Below, in pieces: positions 9,490-17,930 of a stretch of DNA of 64,000 bases. Under the pieces are notes generated by a model. That model ran no database searches. It saw only the letters and a list, made by a program, of their open reading frames with translations, and was not told the DNA's origin. A program made the translations under genes and the position numbers. The DNA comes from Micromonospora inositola (lineage in GTDB: Bacteria; Actinomycetota; Actinomycetes; Mycobacteriales; Micromonosporaceae), in assembly GCF_900090285.1 (NCBI RefSeq), contig NZ_LT607754.1, positions 3,312,001 to 3,376,000 on the forward strand. Reading direction: 5' to 3'. Numbering within the stretch: the stretch's first letter is position 1; each line of letters begins with the position of its first letter.

Positions 9490-10316
9490 AGAAGTTCGCC
9501 CTCAACGGCGCCGGCCTGCTGGTCGCGCTCTTCGCGGCCTTCCCGGTCTACTGGATGATCGCCACCTCGCTCAAGCCGAACCGGGAGATCTTCTCGGCCA
9601 CGCCGCGCCCGGTGCCGGCGGAGCCCACCCTGGAGCACTACCGGGAGATCCTCACCGGCAACCTGATCCCGGGCGTGACGTTCGCCGACTTCTTCCTCAA
9701 CAGCGCGCTGGTCGCGCTGGCGACGGTGCTGCTCAGCGGGCTGGTCGCACTGCTCGCGGCGACCGCGGTGGCCCGGTTCCGGTTCCGGCTGCGCACCACC
9801 TTCCTGATCCTGCTGCTGGTGGTGCAGATGATCCCGCTGGAGGCGCTGGTCATCCCGCTCTTCCTGATGATCCAGCGCCTCGGGCTTTACAACACGCTGC
9901 CCAGCCTGATCCTGACCTACCTCGGCTTCTCGCTGCCGTTCGCGGTGTGGATGCTGCGCGGCTTCGTGGCGGCGGTGCCCAAGGAGCTGGAGGAGGCGGC
10001 GGCCATCGACGGCGCGAGCCGGGCCCAGACCTTCCGGCGGATCCTCTTCCCGCTGGTCGCCCCGGGGTTGGTGGCCACCAGCATCTTCTCCTTCATCACC
10101 GCCTGGAACGAGCTGATCTTCGCGCTGACCTTCGTCAACGACCAGGACAAATACACCCTGCCGGTGGCGATGACCTTCTTCTTCGGGCGGGACGACACCG
10201 CCTGGGGGTCGGTGATGGCGGCCTCGACGCTCTTCACCCTGCCGGTGATCGTCTTCTTCCTGCTGGTCCAGCGCCGGATGGTCTCCGGGCTGGTCGCCGG
10301 CGCCGTCAAGGGCTGA
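9486..10316 (+). CDS. Sugar ABC transporter permease (MalG type)
   Basis: The 276-residue permease begins with GTG overlapping the previous stop (GTGA). The first membrane segment is GLLVALFAAFPVYWMIATSLKP, the typical MalG/CymG N-terminus. The EAA loop reads EAAAIDGASRAQTFRRILFP, and the C-terminal segment ends LVQRRMVSGLVAGAVKG as in the family. It completes the importer of binding protein plus two permeases; the chain of four-base overlaps implies coupled translation and equal stoichiometry. Confidence 0.93.
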   Translation: MKKFALNGAGLLVALFAAFPVYWMIATSLKPNREIFSATPRPVPAEPTLEHYREILTGNLIPGVTFADFFLNSALVALATVLLSGLVALLAATAVARFRFRLRTTFLILLLVVQMIPLEALVIPLFLMIQRLGLYNTLPSLILTYLGFSLPFAVWMLRGFVAAVPKELEEAAAIDGASRAQTFRRILFPLVAPGLVATSIFSFITAWNELIFALTFVNDQDKYTLPVAMTFFFGRDDTAWGSVMAASTLFTLPVIVFFLLVQRRMVSGLVAGAVKG

Positions 10317-10348
10317 TCACGCCGGTGTCCCGTACGCTTCCGCCCGAC

Positions 10349-10354
10349 TAGGCT
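10349..10354 (+). promoter_or_regulatory. Leaderless -10 hexamer of the MOSC gene
   Basis: TAGGCT ends 7 nt before the ATG at 10362, so transcription should start at or next to the start codon. Confidence 0.5.
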
Positions 10355-10361
10355 CACGGCC

Positions 10362-11006
10362 ATGACGGGCAGGCTGGCGGCGGTGAACCTCGGCGTGGTC
10401 ACCGAGGCGGAGTGGGCGGGCGACCCGAGCGGTCGCAGCGGCATCGACAAGCGCCCGGTCGACGGGCCGGTGCTGCTGCACGTCGACGGGGTGGCCGGCG
10501 ACTTCATCGGCGAGCGGGCCCACCACGGCGGCCCCGACCAGGCCGTCTACGCGTACGCCGAGGAGGACGCCGAGTGGTGGGCGACCGAGCTGGGCCGGGG
10601 CATCCGGCCCGGCGGCTTCGGCGAGAACCTGACCACGTACGCGGTGGACGTCACCGGGGCGGTCATCGGCGAGCAGTGGGCGATCGGCGACGCGCTGCTC
10701 CAGGTGACCAAGCCGCGCACGCCTTGCACCACCTTCGCCGGCTTCTGGGGAATGCCCGACCTGATCAAACGGTTCACCGCGCGGGCCGCGCCCGGGGCGT
10801 ACCTGCGGGTGCTGCGGGAGGGTGAGGTCGGCGCCGGCGACACGGTCGAGGTGGTGGCGCGCCCGGCGCACGGGGTGACCATCGGCCAGGTGTTCCGGGC
10901 GATGAGCCTGGAGCCGGAACTGCTGCCCCGGCTGCTGGACGCCCCGGAGCTGCCCGAGCCGATCCGGGAGAAGGCCCGCCGCCGGCTCTCCGGCAGGCGC
11001 CCCTGA
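10362..11006 (+). CDS. MOSC domain-containing protein (YiiM-like)
   Basis: MOSC proteins resemble the molybdenum-cofactor sulfurase C-terminal domain and deliver or handle sulfur or N-hydroxylated substrates through a conserved cysteine. The 214-residue product shows the YiiM-type core: HHGGPDQAVYAYAEED, GRGIRPGGFGENLTT and RTPCTTFAGFWG, with Cys122 as the conserved residue, followed by the helical 3-alpha C-terminal extension. Length and motifs fit a complete protein. A -10-like TAGGCT 7 nt before the ATG suggests leaderless expression. It is a single gene, convergent with the SLT-like gene. Confidence 0.9.
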   Translation: MTGRLAAVNLGVVTEAEWAGDPSGRSGIDKRPVDGPVLLHVDGVAGDFIGERAHHGGPDQAVYAYAEEDAEWWATELGRGIRPGGFGENLTTYAVDVTGAVIGEQWAIGDALLQVTKPRTPCTTFAGFWGMPDLIKRFTARAAPGAYLRVLREGEVGAGDTVEVVARPAHGVTIGQVFRAMSLEPELLPRLLDAPELPEPIREKARRRLSGRRP

Positions 11007-11025
11007 CCCGGCCGCCCGCGTCGCC

Positions 11026-11048
11026 CCGACCCGCGCGTCGCGGGTCGG
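11026..11048. terminator. Bidirectional stem-loop between convergent genes
   Basis: A perfect 10-bp stem (11026-11035 with 11039-11048) with a 3-nt loop fills the 43-nt gap between the MOSC stop and the SLT-like stop. Confidence 0.65.
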
Positions 11049-11049
11049 C

Positions 11050-11994
11050 CTACGTGTCGGCGAAGACCTCCGCCAGCACCTGGGTCGGTGCCGTCCGCCC
11101 GTCGGCCACCTTGGCCCAGGTGCCCTGCTCGGCGGTCCACTCCAGGCCGCCGAAACGGACCCGTTTCACGCCGTGGTCGTCGGCGTGCGACACCAGCCAG
11201 TGCGCGTACCGCCAGCCGTTGCGGCTGTCCGGCGCCGACACCGCCAGCCCGGTCAGGTCGGTCGGCGAGGCGACGCCCGGCAACCCCCAGTCCAGGGTCA
11301 GCCCCTGGATCAACGCGGCCGCGGCGACCTGGCCGCGCATCGTCGGCGTCGGCCCGACCGTGCAGGCCACCGCGCCGGTCGCGTGGCCGAGCAGCGCGCG
11401 GGTGAGGACCTGCGACTCGTCCGCCCACTTCTGGTAGGCCTCGGGATAGGCCGACCGCTGCACCCGCTGGGCGGCCTCGGTGACCCGCATCTCCTCCCAG
11501 CCCCGAACCTTCTTCAGGGCCGCGTAGAACCGGTTCGCCGCGTACCGCGGGTCCTGGATGTCCTCCGCGGTGCCCCAGCCCTGGCTCGGGCGTTGCTGGA
11601 ACAGGCCGAGCGAGTCCCGGTCGCCGTGGGCGAGGTTCTTCAGGTGCGACTCCTGGTACGCCGTCGCCAGCGCCACCACCACGGCCCGCTCCGGCATCTT
11701 CCGCTGCACGCCGATCGCGGCGATGGTGGCCGCGTTGGCCATCTGGTCGGCGCCGAGCACGACCCGGCCGTCGGCCTGGACGGTGCAGATGCGGCTGGCC
11801 GTCGGGAGGCGGAGCTGATGCCCGACGTGCCGGACCACGAACCAGATCCCGAGGACGGCGACGACGGCCACTACCACACCGGCTGCCCCGATTGCCCGAG
11901 TTCGCACCCGCACCCCCTGTTCGACAGTCCGCCAAGCGTACGTCCCCCGCCGCGCCGCCCGGGTCGTCCGACCGGTTGCCTCCCGTTCCGTCAC
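11050..11994 (-). CDS. Membrane-anchored SLT/lysozyme-like protein
   Basis: The 314-residue product has an N-terminal basic segment, a single membrane anchor (AIGAAGVVVAVVAVLGIWFVV, about residues 30-50), and an extracytoplasmic region. That region's core ALATAYQESHLKNLAHGDRDSLGLFQQRPSQGWG resembles the catalytic helix and loop of soluble lytic transglycosylases, with a Glu in YQESH. Relatives are sometimes labelled heavy metal transporter, which nothing in the sequence supports. A cell-wall-acting role is inference. I used the GTG at 11994 (VTEREATG); upstream residues are not membrane- or signal-like. It follows the enoyl-CoA hydratase gene on the same strand after 26 nt. Confidence 0.7.
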   Translation of the reverse strand: MTEREATGRTTRAARRGTYAWRTVEQGVRVRTRAIGAAGVVVAVVAVLGIWFVVRHVGHQLRLPTASRICTVQADGRVVLGADQMANAATIAAIGVQRKMPERAVVVALATAYQESHLKNLAHGDRDSLGLFQQRPSQGWGTAEDIQDPRYAANRFYAALKKVRGWEEMRVTEAAQRVQRSAYPEAYQKWADESQVLTRALLGHATGAVACTVGPTPTMRGQVAAAALIQGLTLDWGLPGVASPTDLTGLAVSAPDSRNGWRYAHWLVSHADDHGVKRVRFGGLEWTAEQGTWAKVADGRTAPTQVLAEVFADT

Positions 11995-12020
11995 CAACCG
12001 GCCACCCGGAGCGTTCGTGC

Positions 12021-12815
12021 TCAGTCGCCGGCGTCCCCGGTCGGCACCCAGGCCGCGGCCCTCTTTTCGCGGAAGGCGAGCACGCCCTCCCGGCCTTCGG
12101 CCGAGAGGAAGTACCCGGTGGAGAGGGCGGCCAACTCGGCGATCTCGGTGCGCAGGTCGGTGGCGGCCGGCCGGCGCAGCAGCTCCTTCGCGCCCGCCAG
12201 GGCCCGCGGCGCACCCCGGACCAGCGAGTCGCGGTAACGCGCCACCGCCGCGTCCAGCCCGTCCGCCGGCACGGCCGCGGTGACCAGGCCGATCTCGGCG
12301 GCCCGGCGGCCGTCGAAGGTGTCCCCGGTCAGGTACAGCTCGGCGGCGGCCCGGGGCTGCAGCCGGGGCAGCACGGTCGCCGAGATGACCGCCGGGATCA
12401 CCCCGATCCGCACCTCGGTGAAGGCGAACGTCGCCTCCTCGGCGCAGACCGCCAGGTCGGCCGCGGCGATCAATCCCAGCCCACCGGCCCGCGCCGGCCC
12501 GGCGACCTTCGCCAGCACCGGCTTCGGGCACTCCCGCACGGCGACCAGCACGTCGCCCAGCATCCCGGCCGGCACGGTGCCGCTGGCGTACGCGGCGGCG
12601 GTCTCCTTCAGGTCGGCGCCGGAGCAGAAGACCGGGCCGGTGTGGTCCAGCACGACGGCCCGGACCGCGTCGTCGGCGACCGCCGCGGCCAGCCCGGCCA
12701 GCAGCTCGGTCATCAGCGGGGTGGAGAGCGCGTTGCGGTTGTGCGGGCTGTCCAGGGTGAGGGTGGTCACCCCACGGGCCGTGGCGACCCGCACGAGAGC
12801 GTCCGGAGAGGTCAT
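12021..12815 (-). CDS. Enoyl-CoA hydratase/isomerase family protein
   Basis: The 264-residue crotonase-fold enzyme should act on acyl-CoA thioesters. Oxyanion-hole segments are present: NRNALSTPLMTELL with CSGADLKE, and GPARAGGLGLIAAADLAVCAEEATFAFTEVRIGVIP. The catalytic-loop Glu of true hydratases is represented in FTEVRIGVIPA. Substrate is unknown; leucine or fatty-acid catabolism are possible. The ATG at 12815 is supported by a TAGTGT hexamer 7 nt upstream. Only 19 bp separate this start codon from that of hemW on the opposite strand. Confidence 0.88.
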   Translation of the reverse strand: MTSPDALVRVATARGVTTLTLDSPHNRNALSTPLMTELLAGLAAAVADDAVRAVVLDHTGPVFCSGADLKETAAAYASGTVPAGMLGDVLVAVRECPKPVLAKVAGPARAGGLGLIAAADLAVCAEEATFAFTEVRIGVIPAVISATVLPRLQPRAAAELYLTGDTFDGRRAAEIGLVTAAVPADGLDAAVARYRDSLVRGAPRALAGAKELLRRPAATDLRTEIAELAALSTGYFLSAEGREGVLAFREKRAAAWVPTGDAGD

Positions 12816-12822
12816 GCCGGGC

Positions 12823-12828
12823 ACACTA
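12823..12828 (-). promoter_or_regulatory. Leaderless -10 hexamer of the enoyl-CoA hydratase gene
   Basis: On the minus strand TAGTGT ends 7 nt before the ATG at 12815. It overlaps the region where the divergent hemW -10 must lie, so the two promoters share bases. Confidence 0.5.
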
Positions 12829-12834
12829 GTTGCC

Positions 12835-14058
12835 ATGCCCGGCGCTCTTCCAGAAGGCGAATCCGTCCCGCGCGACGGATCGCTGCCCGCTGCCGCCACC
12901 CGCGCGGTCGGCGCGCGCGGTTTCGGCGTGTACCTGCACGTCCCGTTCTGCGCCAGTCGCTGCGGCTACTGCGACTTCAACACGTACACCGCCGCGGAGC
13001 TGGGGGGCGGGGCCAGCCGCGAGTCGTACGCCGACACGGTGCTGGCCGAGCTGGCCCTCGCCGGCCGGGTGCTGGGTGGCAGCCCGCCGCCGCGGGTGGA
13101 CACCGTCTTCGTCGGCGGCGGCACGCCCACCCTGCTGCCCGCCGACGACCTGGCCCGCATCCTGGACGGGATCGACCGGGTCTGGGGGCTTGCCGCCGAC
13201 GCCGAGGTGACCACCGAGGCAAACCCCGAATCGGTCACGCCGGAGTCGCTGAAGACGCTGCGGGCCGCGGGCTACACCCGGATCTCGCTGGGCATGCAGT
13301 CCGCCGCGCCGGGGGTGCTGGCGATCCTCGACCGCAAGCACAGCGCCGGGCGGGCCACGGCCGCCGCCCTGGAGGCGCGCGACGCCGGGTTCGAGCACGT
13401 CAACCTCGACCTGATCTACGGCACGCCGGGCGAGCGGGCCGAGGACTTCGCCGCCTCCCTGGACCAGGTGGTCGCGGCCGGGGTGGACCACGTCAGCGCG
13501 TACGCCCTGATCGTGGAGGACGGCACCCGGCTGGCCGCGCGGATGCGGCGCGGCGAGCTGCCGTACCCGAGCGACGACGTGGCGGCGGACCGCTACCTGG
13601 CCGCGGAGGCCGCCCTCGACGCTGCCGGTTTCTCCTGGTACGAGGTCTCCAACTGGGCCCGCTCGGAGGCGGCCCGCTGCCGGCACAACCTGCTCTACTG
13701 GACGGGCGCGGACTGGTGGGGCCTCGGGCCGGGGGCGCACAGCCATGTCGGCGGGGTGCGCTGGTGGAACGTCAAGCACCCGACGACGTACGCCGAGCGG
13801 CTCGCCGCCGGTGAGTCACCCGGCCTGGCCCGGGAGGTGCTCACGCCCGACGAGGCGCACATGGAGGACGTCATGCTGCGGCTGCGGCTGTCCTCCGGGC
13901 TGCCGCTCGCCGTGCTGGACGACACGGGGCGGGCCGGGGCCGAACGGGCCCTGGCCGGCGGGCTGCTGGCCGCGCCGGAGTATGCGGCCGGCCGGGCGGT
14001 GCTCACCCTGCGCGGCCGGCTGCTGGCCGACGCGGTGGTCCGCGACCTGCTGCCCTGA
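12835..14058 (+). CDS. hemW: Radical SAM heme chaperone HemW
   Basis: HemW-type proteins bind a [4Fe-4S] cluster and heme and were long annotated as coproporphyrinogen III oxidase-like. The 407-residue product carries the radical-SAM motif CASRCGYC (Cys39, Cys43, Cys46), FVGGGTPTLLP, TTEANPESVT, RISLGMQS and NLDLIYGTPGE, then the HemW-specific C-terminal region with CRHNLLYWTGADWWGLGPGAHSH. The first CxxxCxxC lacks the extra cysteine of true HemN, which fits HemW. The start codon is 19 bp from the divergent enoyl-CoA hydratase start. Gene order lepA to hemW to hrcA is typical, though here other genes intervene. Confidence 0.92.
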   Translation: MPGALPEGESVPRDGSLPAAATRAVGARGFGVYLHVPFCASRCGYCDFNTYTAAELGGGASRESYADTVLAELALAGRVLGGSPPPRVDTVFVGGGTPTLLPADDLARILDGIDRVWGLAADAEVTTEANPESVTPESLKTLRAAGYTRISLGMQSAAPGVLAILDRKHSAGRATAAALEARDAGFEHVNLDLIYGTPGERAEDFAASLDQVVAAGVDHVSAYALIVEDGTRLAARMRRGELPYPSDDVAADRYLAAEAALDAAGFSWYEVSNWARSEAARCRHNLLYWTGADWWGLGPGAHSHVGGVRWWNVKHPTTYAERLAAGESPGLAREVLTPDEAHMEDVMLRLRLSSGLPLAVLDDTGRAGAERALAGGLLAAPEYAAGRAVLTLRGRLLADAVVRDLLP

Positions 14059-14066
14059 CCGCCGGA

Positions 14067-14096
14067 CGCCCGGCCGACCCGTGGGCCGGCCGGGCG
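14067..14096. terminator. Bidirectional stem-loop between hemW and the DUF4870 gene
   Basis: A 9-bp perfect stem (14067-14075 with 14088-14096) lies in the 43-nt gap between the two convergent stops. Confidence 0.6.
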
Positions 14097-14101
14097 GGGC
14101 G

Positions 14102-14704
14102 TCACTTGACCAGGCTGATGCTCATCGGATAGCGGTACAGCTGACCCTCGTTGGCCTTGACGCCCGCGAGGACGCCGAACACGATGCCGAGGATGACCGC
14201 CGCGCCGACCGCGAGGAACCCGATCGCGATGCAGGCCAGGATCCAGCCGACCAGGCCGACGATCGACCAGAGCAGCTGGAAGTTGAGCGCCGCGACCGCG
14301 TGCTGGCGCACCGTCGGCGACTGGTTGCCCCGGGCCAGCATGGCGACCAGCGGCGGAAGCCAGCCCAGCACGCCGGCGCTGACGAACATCGCCGCCGCGC
14401 CGCCGAAGTGCGCGATGAGCGCCCAGGTCTTGTCCTCGTTGTTGGCCCAGCCGCCGCTCGGGGCGCCGTACGCGCCGCCGGTCGGATAGCCGGCGCCCGG
14501 GGGCGGGTAGCCGCCCGGAGGTGGGTAGCCGCCCGGAGGTGGGTAGCCACCGGGCGGGGGATAGCCGCCCGCGCCCGGCGCCCCGGACAGTGGTGCGGTG
14601 GGCGGCTCGTCCGCCGACGAGCCGTACGGTGCCGACGGCGGGGTCGGGTCCGGCGGCTGGGCGCCGGCGTCCCCCGCTCCGGGAGGGCGAGGTGGTTCAG
14701 TCAT
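14102..14704 (-). CDS. DUF4870 membrane protein with Gly-Tyr-Pro repeat N-terminus
   Basis: The 200-residue protein has a disordered proline-rich N-terminus. It includes four tandem GGYPPP units (encoded by near-identical 18-bp repeats at about 14500-14575), then NEDKTWALIAHFGGAAAMFVS and further hydrophobic segments to about residue 190, matching DUF4870 (Tic20-like small membrane proteins). Function is unknown. The start ATG at 14704 excludes an upstream arginine-rich extension. It is a single gene, convergent with hemW and divergent from hrcA. Confidence 0.85.
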   Translation of the reverse strand: MTEPPRPPGAGDAGAQPPDPTPPSAPYGSSADEPPTAPLSGAPGAGGYPPPGGYPPPGGYPPPGGYPPPGAGYPTGGAYGAPSGGWANNEDKTWALIAHFGGAAAMFVSAGVLGWLPPLVAMLARGNQSPTVRQHAVAALNFQLLWSIVGLVGWILACIAIGFLAVGAAVILGIVFGVLAGVKANEGQLYRYPMSISLVK

Positions 14705-14849
14705 GAACGTCACGGTAGGGGTTGCCCGCAAGGCGGCACCAGAGCGACACCGCCCGGGATGTCCGGCTGAACGGCTCTGGCGCGGCGGCTGTGCGGCGGG
14801 CCGCACCGGTGGTCCGTCGCTGATCATCGCGTCAGGGGTGACGCCGACG

Positions 14850-14855
14850 TAGACT
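14850..14855 (+). promoter_or_regulatory. hrcA promoter -10
   Basis: TAGACT overlaps the first two bases of the CIRCE element, so bound HrcA would block RNA polymerase. Confidence 0.6.
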
Positions 14856-14880
14856 GGCACTCGCTACAGTCGAGTGCCAG
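14854..14880 (+). promoter_or_regulatory. CIRCE operator (HrcA-binding site)
   Basis: A perfect 9-N9-9 palindrome, CTGGCACTC-N9-GAGTGCCAG, matches the CIRCE consensus and lies 53 nt before the hrcA ATG. It indicates heat-shock derepression and HrcA autoregulation of hrcA-dnaJ. Confidence 0.95.
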
Positions 14881-14933
14881 ACGCCCGGCCGGCGCCGTGC
14901 GCCGGCGGGTCCAGGTGCGTCAGGAGGTGGGAG

Positions 14934-15956
14934 ATGGGTCTCGACGACCGCAAGCTCGCCGTGCTGCGCGCGATCGTCGAGGACTACGTCGCCACGCAGG
15001 AGCCGGTGGGGAGCAAGGCCCTGGTCGAGCGGCACCAGCTGGGCGTCTCCCCGGCGACCGTGCGCAACGACATGGCGGTGCTCGAGGAGGAGGGCTACAT
15101 CCGGCAGCCGCACACCAGCGCGGGCCGGGTGCCCACCGACCGCGGGTACCGGCTCTTCGTCGACCGGCTCTCCCGGGTCAAGCCGCTCAGCCCGGCCGAG
15201 CGCCGGGCGATCGAGCGCTTCCTGGTCGGCGCGGTCGACCTGGACGACGTGGTGCACCGCACGGTCCGGCTGCTGGCCCAGCTCACCCGCCAGGTCGCCG
15301 TGGTGCAGTACCCGAGCCTGGCCCGCTCCTCGGTGCGCCACCTGGAGCTGGTGCCGATCTCCACCACCCGGCTGATGCTGGTCATGATCGCCGACACCGG
15401 GCGGGTGGAGCAGCGGCTGGTCGAGCTGCCCGCGCCGATCCCCGCCGACGACGTCACCGACCTGCGCCGGCTGGTCAACGAGAAGCTGGTCGGCACCCGG
15501 CTCTCGGAGACCCCGCCGCTGGTCCAGGCGCTGGTCGACGAGTCGGCCCCGCACCTGCGGGGCGCCATGACCACGCTCTCCAGCGTGCTGCTGGAGACGC
15601 TGGTGGAGCGGCACGAGGAGCGGATCGCGCTGGCCGGCACGGCCAACCTCACCCGCGGCGGACTGCTCGACTTCCAGGGCTCGCTGCGTCCCATCCTGGA
15701 GGCGCTCGAGGAGGAGGTCGTGCTGCTCAAGCTGATCGGCGAGGCCGAGCCGAGCACCACCCGGGTGCTGATCGGCGACGAGAACGAGATCGACAACCTG
15801 CGCGCCGCCTCGGTGGTGAGCACCGGGTACGGCCCGGGGGCGACCATCGTCGGCGGTCTGGGCGTGCTCGGGCCCACCCGGATGGACTACCCCGGCAACA
15901 TCGCCACGGTGCGGGCCGTGGCACGCTACGTGGGCGAGTTGCTGGCCCAGAACTGA
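14934..15956 (+). CDS. hrcA: Heat-inducible transcriptional repressor HrcA
   Basis: HrcA represses chaperone genes by binding CIRCE and is kept active by GroEL. The 340-residue product has the N-terminal winged helix ([28 protein letters not shown]), [35 protein letters not shown], a GAF-like effector domain, and the C-terminal [20 protein letters not shown] motif. The ATG at 14934 follows an AGGAGGTGGGAG ribosome site. It leads an operon with dnaJ and rsmE and is under the CIRCE box directly upstream. Confidence 0.97.
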   Translation: MGLDDRKLAVLRAIVEDYVATQEPVGSKALVERHQLGVSPATVRNDMAVLEEEGYIRQPHTSAGRVPTDRGYRLFVDRLSRVKPLSPAERRAIERFLVGAVDLDDVVHRTVRLLAQLTRQVAVVQYPSLARSSVRHLELVPISTTRLMLVMIADTGRVEQRLVELPAPIPADDVTDLRRLVNEKLVGTRLSETPPLVQALVDESAPHLRGAMTTLSSVLLETLVERHEERIALAGTANLTRGGLLDFQGSLRPILEALEEEVVLLKLIGEAEPSTTRVLIGDENEIDNLRAASVVSTGYGPGATIVGGLGVLGPTRMDYPGNIATVRAVARYVGELLAQN

Positions 15957-16029
15957 CCAGTCAGGGCCGACGGCCGGCTCCGGCCGCCGACCGGCGCAAC
16001 GCGAGACGAACATGAGGACACGGAACGCA

Positions 16030-17175
16030 GTGGCCAGGGACTACTACGGCATTCTCGGCGTGAGCCGGGAGGCCTCCGACGACGAGATCAAGCGCGCCTA
16101 CCGCAAGCTGGCGCGGCAGTTCCACCCGGACGTGAATCCGGATCCGGAGGCACAGGAGAAGTTCAAGGACATCAACGCCGCGTACGAGGTCCTCTCGGAC
16201 GACCGGAAACGGCAGATCGTCGACCTCGGGGGCGACCCGCTCGCGCCCGGCGGCGGGGGTGCCGGCGGCCCGGGTGGTCCCGGCGGGGCCGGCCCGTTCG
16301 TCGGCTTCCAGGACATCATGGACGCCTTCTTCGGCGGCGCTGCCGGTGGCGCCCGGGGGCCGCGCCCGCGGACGCGGCCGGGCGCGGACGCGATCCTGCG
16401 GCTGGAACTGGACCTGCACGAGACCGCGTTCGGCGTCGAGGCGCCGATCACCGTCGACACCGCCGTGCTCTGCACCACCTGCTCCGGCGCCGGCACCGCA
16501 GCCGGCACCCACCTGGCCACCTGCGAGGCGTGCGGCGGCCGGGGCGAGGTGCAGTCGGTGCAGCGGACCTTCCTGGGCCAGGTGGTCTCCGCCCGGCCGT
16601 GCACCGTCTGCCAGGGGTACGGCACCACCATCCCGCACCCCTGCCCGACCTGTGCCGGTGACGGCCGGGTGCGGACCCGCCGCTCGCTGACCGTCAAGAT
16701 CCCGGCCGGGGTCGAGGACGGCATGCGGATCCGGCTGGCCCAGCAGGGCGAGGTCGGCCCGGGCGGCGGCACCGCCGGCGACCTGTACGTGGAGATCCAC
16801 GAGCGGCCGCACGACGTCTACTCCCGCAAGGGCGACGACCTGCACTGCCGGGTCACCGTGCCGATGACCGCCGCCGCGCTCGGCACCCGGCTGACCATCA
16901 AGACGCTGGACAGCGAGGAGCCGGTCGACGTCAAGGCGGGCACCCAGCCGGGCAGCACCCTGCGGCTGCGCGCCCGCGGCGTGCCGCACCTGCGCGGCAC
17001 CGGCCGCGGCGACCTCTACGTCCACCTGGACGTGCGGACCCCGACCAAGCTCGACGCCGACCAGGAGAAGATGCTGCGCGACTTCGCCAAGACCCGCGGC
17101 GAGGAGGTCGCCGAGCTGACCAAGCAGGGCGGGTTCTTCTCCCGGATGCGCGACGCGTTCAACGGGCACGCCTGA
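16030..17175 (+). CDS. dnaJ: Chaperone DnaJ (type I, hrcA-linked)
   Basis: This DnaK co-chaperone has 381 residues: a J domain with HPD (32-34), a Gly-rich linker, four zinc-binding CxxCxGxG repeats ([32 protein letters not shown]), and the C-terminal substrate-binding domains. I place the start at GTG 16030 ([10 protein letters not shown]), which matches family N-termini; an ATG at 16012 would add six residues, and GAGG inside that stretch can act as the ribosome site for the GTG. It is the second gene of the CIRCE-controlled operon. Confidence 0.95.
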   Translation: MARDYYGILGVSREASDDEIKRAYRKLARQFHPDVNPDPEAQEKFKDINAAYEVLSDDRKRQIVDLGGDPLAPGGGGAGGPGGPGGAGPFVGFQDIMDAFFGGAAGGARGPRPRTRPGADAILRLELDLHETAFGVEAPITVDTAVLCTTCSGAGTAAGTHLATCEACGGRGEVQSVQRTFLGQVVSARPCTVCQGYGTTIPHPCPTCAGDGRVRTRRSLTVKIPAGVEDGMRIRLAQQGEVGPGGGTAGDLYVEIHERPHDVYSRKGDDLHCRVTVPMTAAALGTRLTIKTLDSEEPVDVKAGTQPGSTLRLRARGVPHLRGTGRGDLYVHLDVRTPTKLDADQEKMLRDFAKTRGEEVAELTKQGGFFSRMRDAFNGHA

Positions 17176-17176
17176 G

Positions 17177-17911
17177 GTGTCCGCGCCGCTGTTCCTGGTG
17201 GAGGCGCTGCCCACCGGTGACGCGCTGACGCTGGACGGTCCCGAGGGGCACCACGCCGCGAACGTGCAGCGGCTGCGGGTCGGCGAGGAACTGCTGCTCG
17301 CCGACGGCCGGGGTGGCACGGCCGCCGCCGTGGTCACCGCCGTCGGCAAGGGCACCCTCGACCTCCAGGTCACCTCCCGGGGGTACGTCGACGCGTCCGT
17401 CCCGCGGCTCGTGGTGGTGCAGGGCATCGCCAAGGGCGACCGGGGCGAGCTGGCCGTGCAGGCGATGACCGAGGTCGGGGTGGACGAGATCGTCCCCTGG
17501 GCGGCGTCCCGCTCGGTGGCGCAGTGGCGCGGCGACCGGGGCGTACGGGCCCGGGAGAAGTGGGCGGCGACCGCCCGGGAGGCGGCCAAGCAGGCCCGCC
17601 GGGCCTGGCTGCCGGTGGTGGCCGGGTCCCCGGACGAGTCCACCCAGACGGTCGTCCGGCGGATCGCGGGCGCCGCCGCCGCGTTCGTGCTGCACGAGGA
17701 GGCCGAGGACGGGCTGACCACCGCCGACCTGCCCGCCACGGGCGAGATCGTGCTGGTGGTCGGCCCCGAGGGCGGCATCGCCCCGGCCGAGCTGTCGGCC
17801 TTCCGCGAGGCCGGCGCCCGCCCGGTCCGGCTGGGCCCGTCGGTGCTCCGGACGTCCACGGCCGGCATCGCCGCCCTGAGCGTCCTCTCGACGCGCCTCT
17901 CCCGCTGGTAA
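17177..17911 (+). CDS. rsmE: 16S rRNA (uracil1498-N3)-methyltransferase RsmE
   Basis: RsmE methylates N3 of U1498 in 16S rRNA using SAM. The 244-residue SPOUT enzyme has the N-terminal PUA-like region (HHAANVQRLRVGEELLLADG) and the trefoil-knot SAM site VVGPEGGIAPAEL plus LGPSVLRTSTAGIAAL. It starts with GTG one base after the dnaJ stop, so it is part of the hrcA-dnaJ operon, a typical actinobacterial arrangement. Confidence 0.95.
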   Translation: MSAPLFLVEALPTGDALTLDGPEGHHAANVQRLRVGEELLLADGRGGTAAAVVTAVGKGTLDLQVTSRGYVDASVPRLVVVQGIAKGDRGELAVQAMTEVGVDEIVPWAASRSVAQWRGDRGVRAREKWAATAREAAKQARRAWLPVVAGSPDESTQTVVRRIAGAAAAFVLHEEAEDGLTTADLPATGEIVLVVGPEGGIAPAELSAFREAGARPVRLGPSVLRTSTAGIAALSVLSTRLSRW

Positions 17912-17930
17912 CCCGGGGCTGGACCCGGGT
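17911..17930. terminator. Short hairpin between rsmE and the SDR gene
   Basis: ACCCGG and CCGGGT form a 6-bp stem in the 18-nt gap between the convergent stops. It is weaker than other terminators here. Confidence 0.35.

Noticed and set aside
14500..14575. 18-bp tandem repeats considered as a CRISPR or VNTR locus
   Set aside because: They encode the GGYPPP segment of the DUF4870 protein with no spacers, so they are ordinary in-frame protein repeats.
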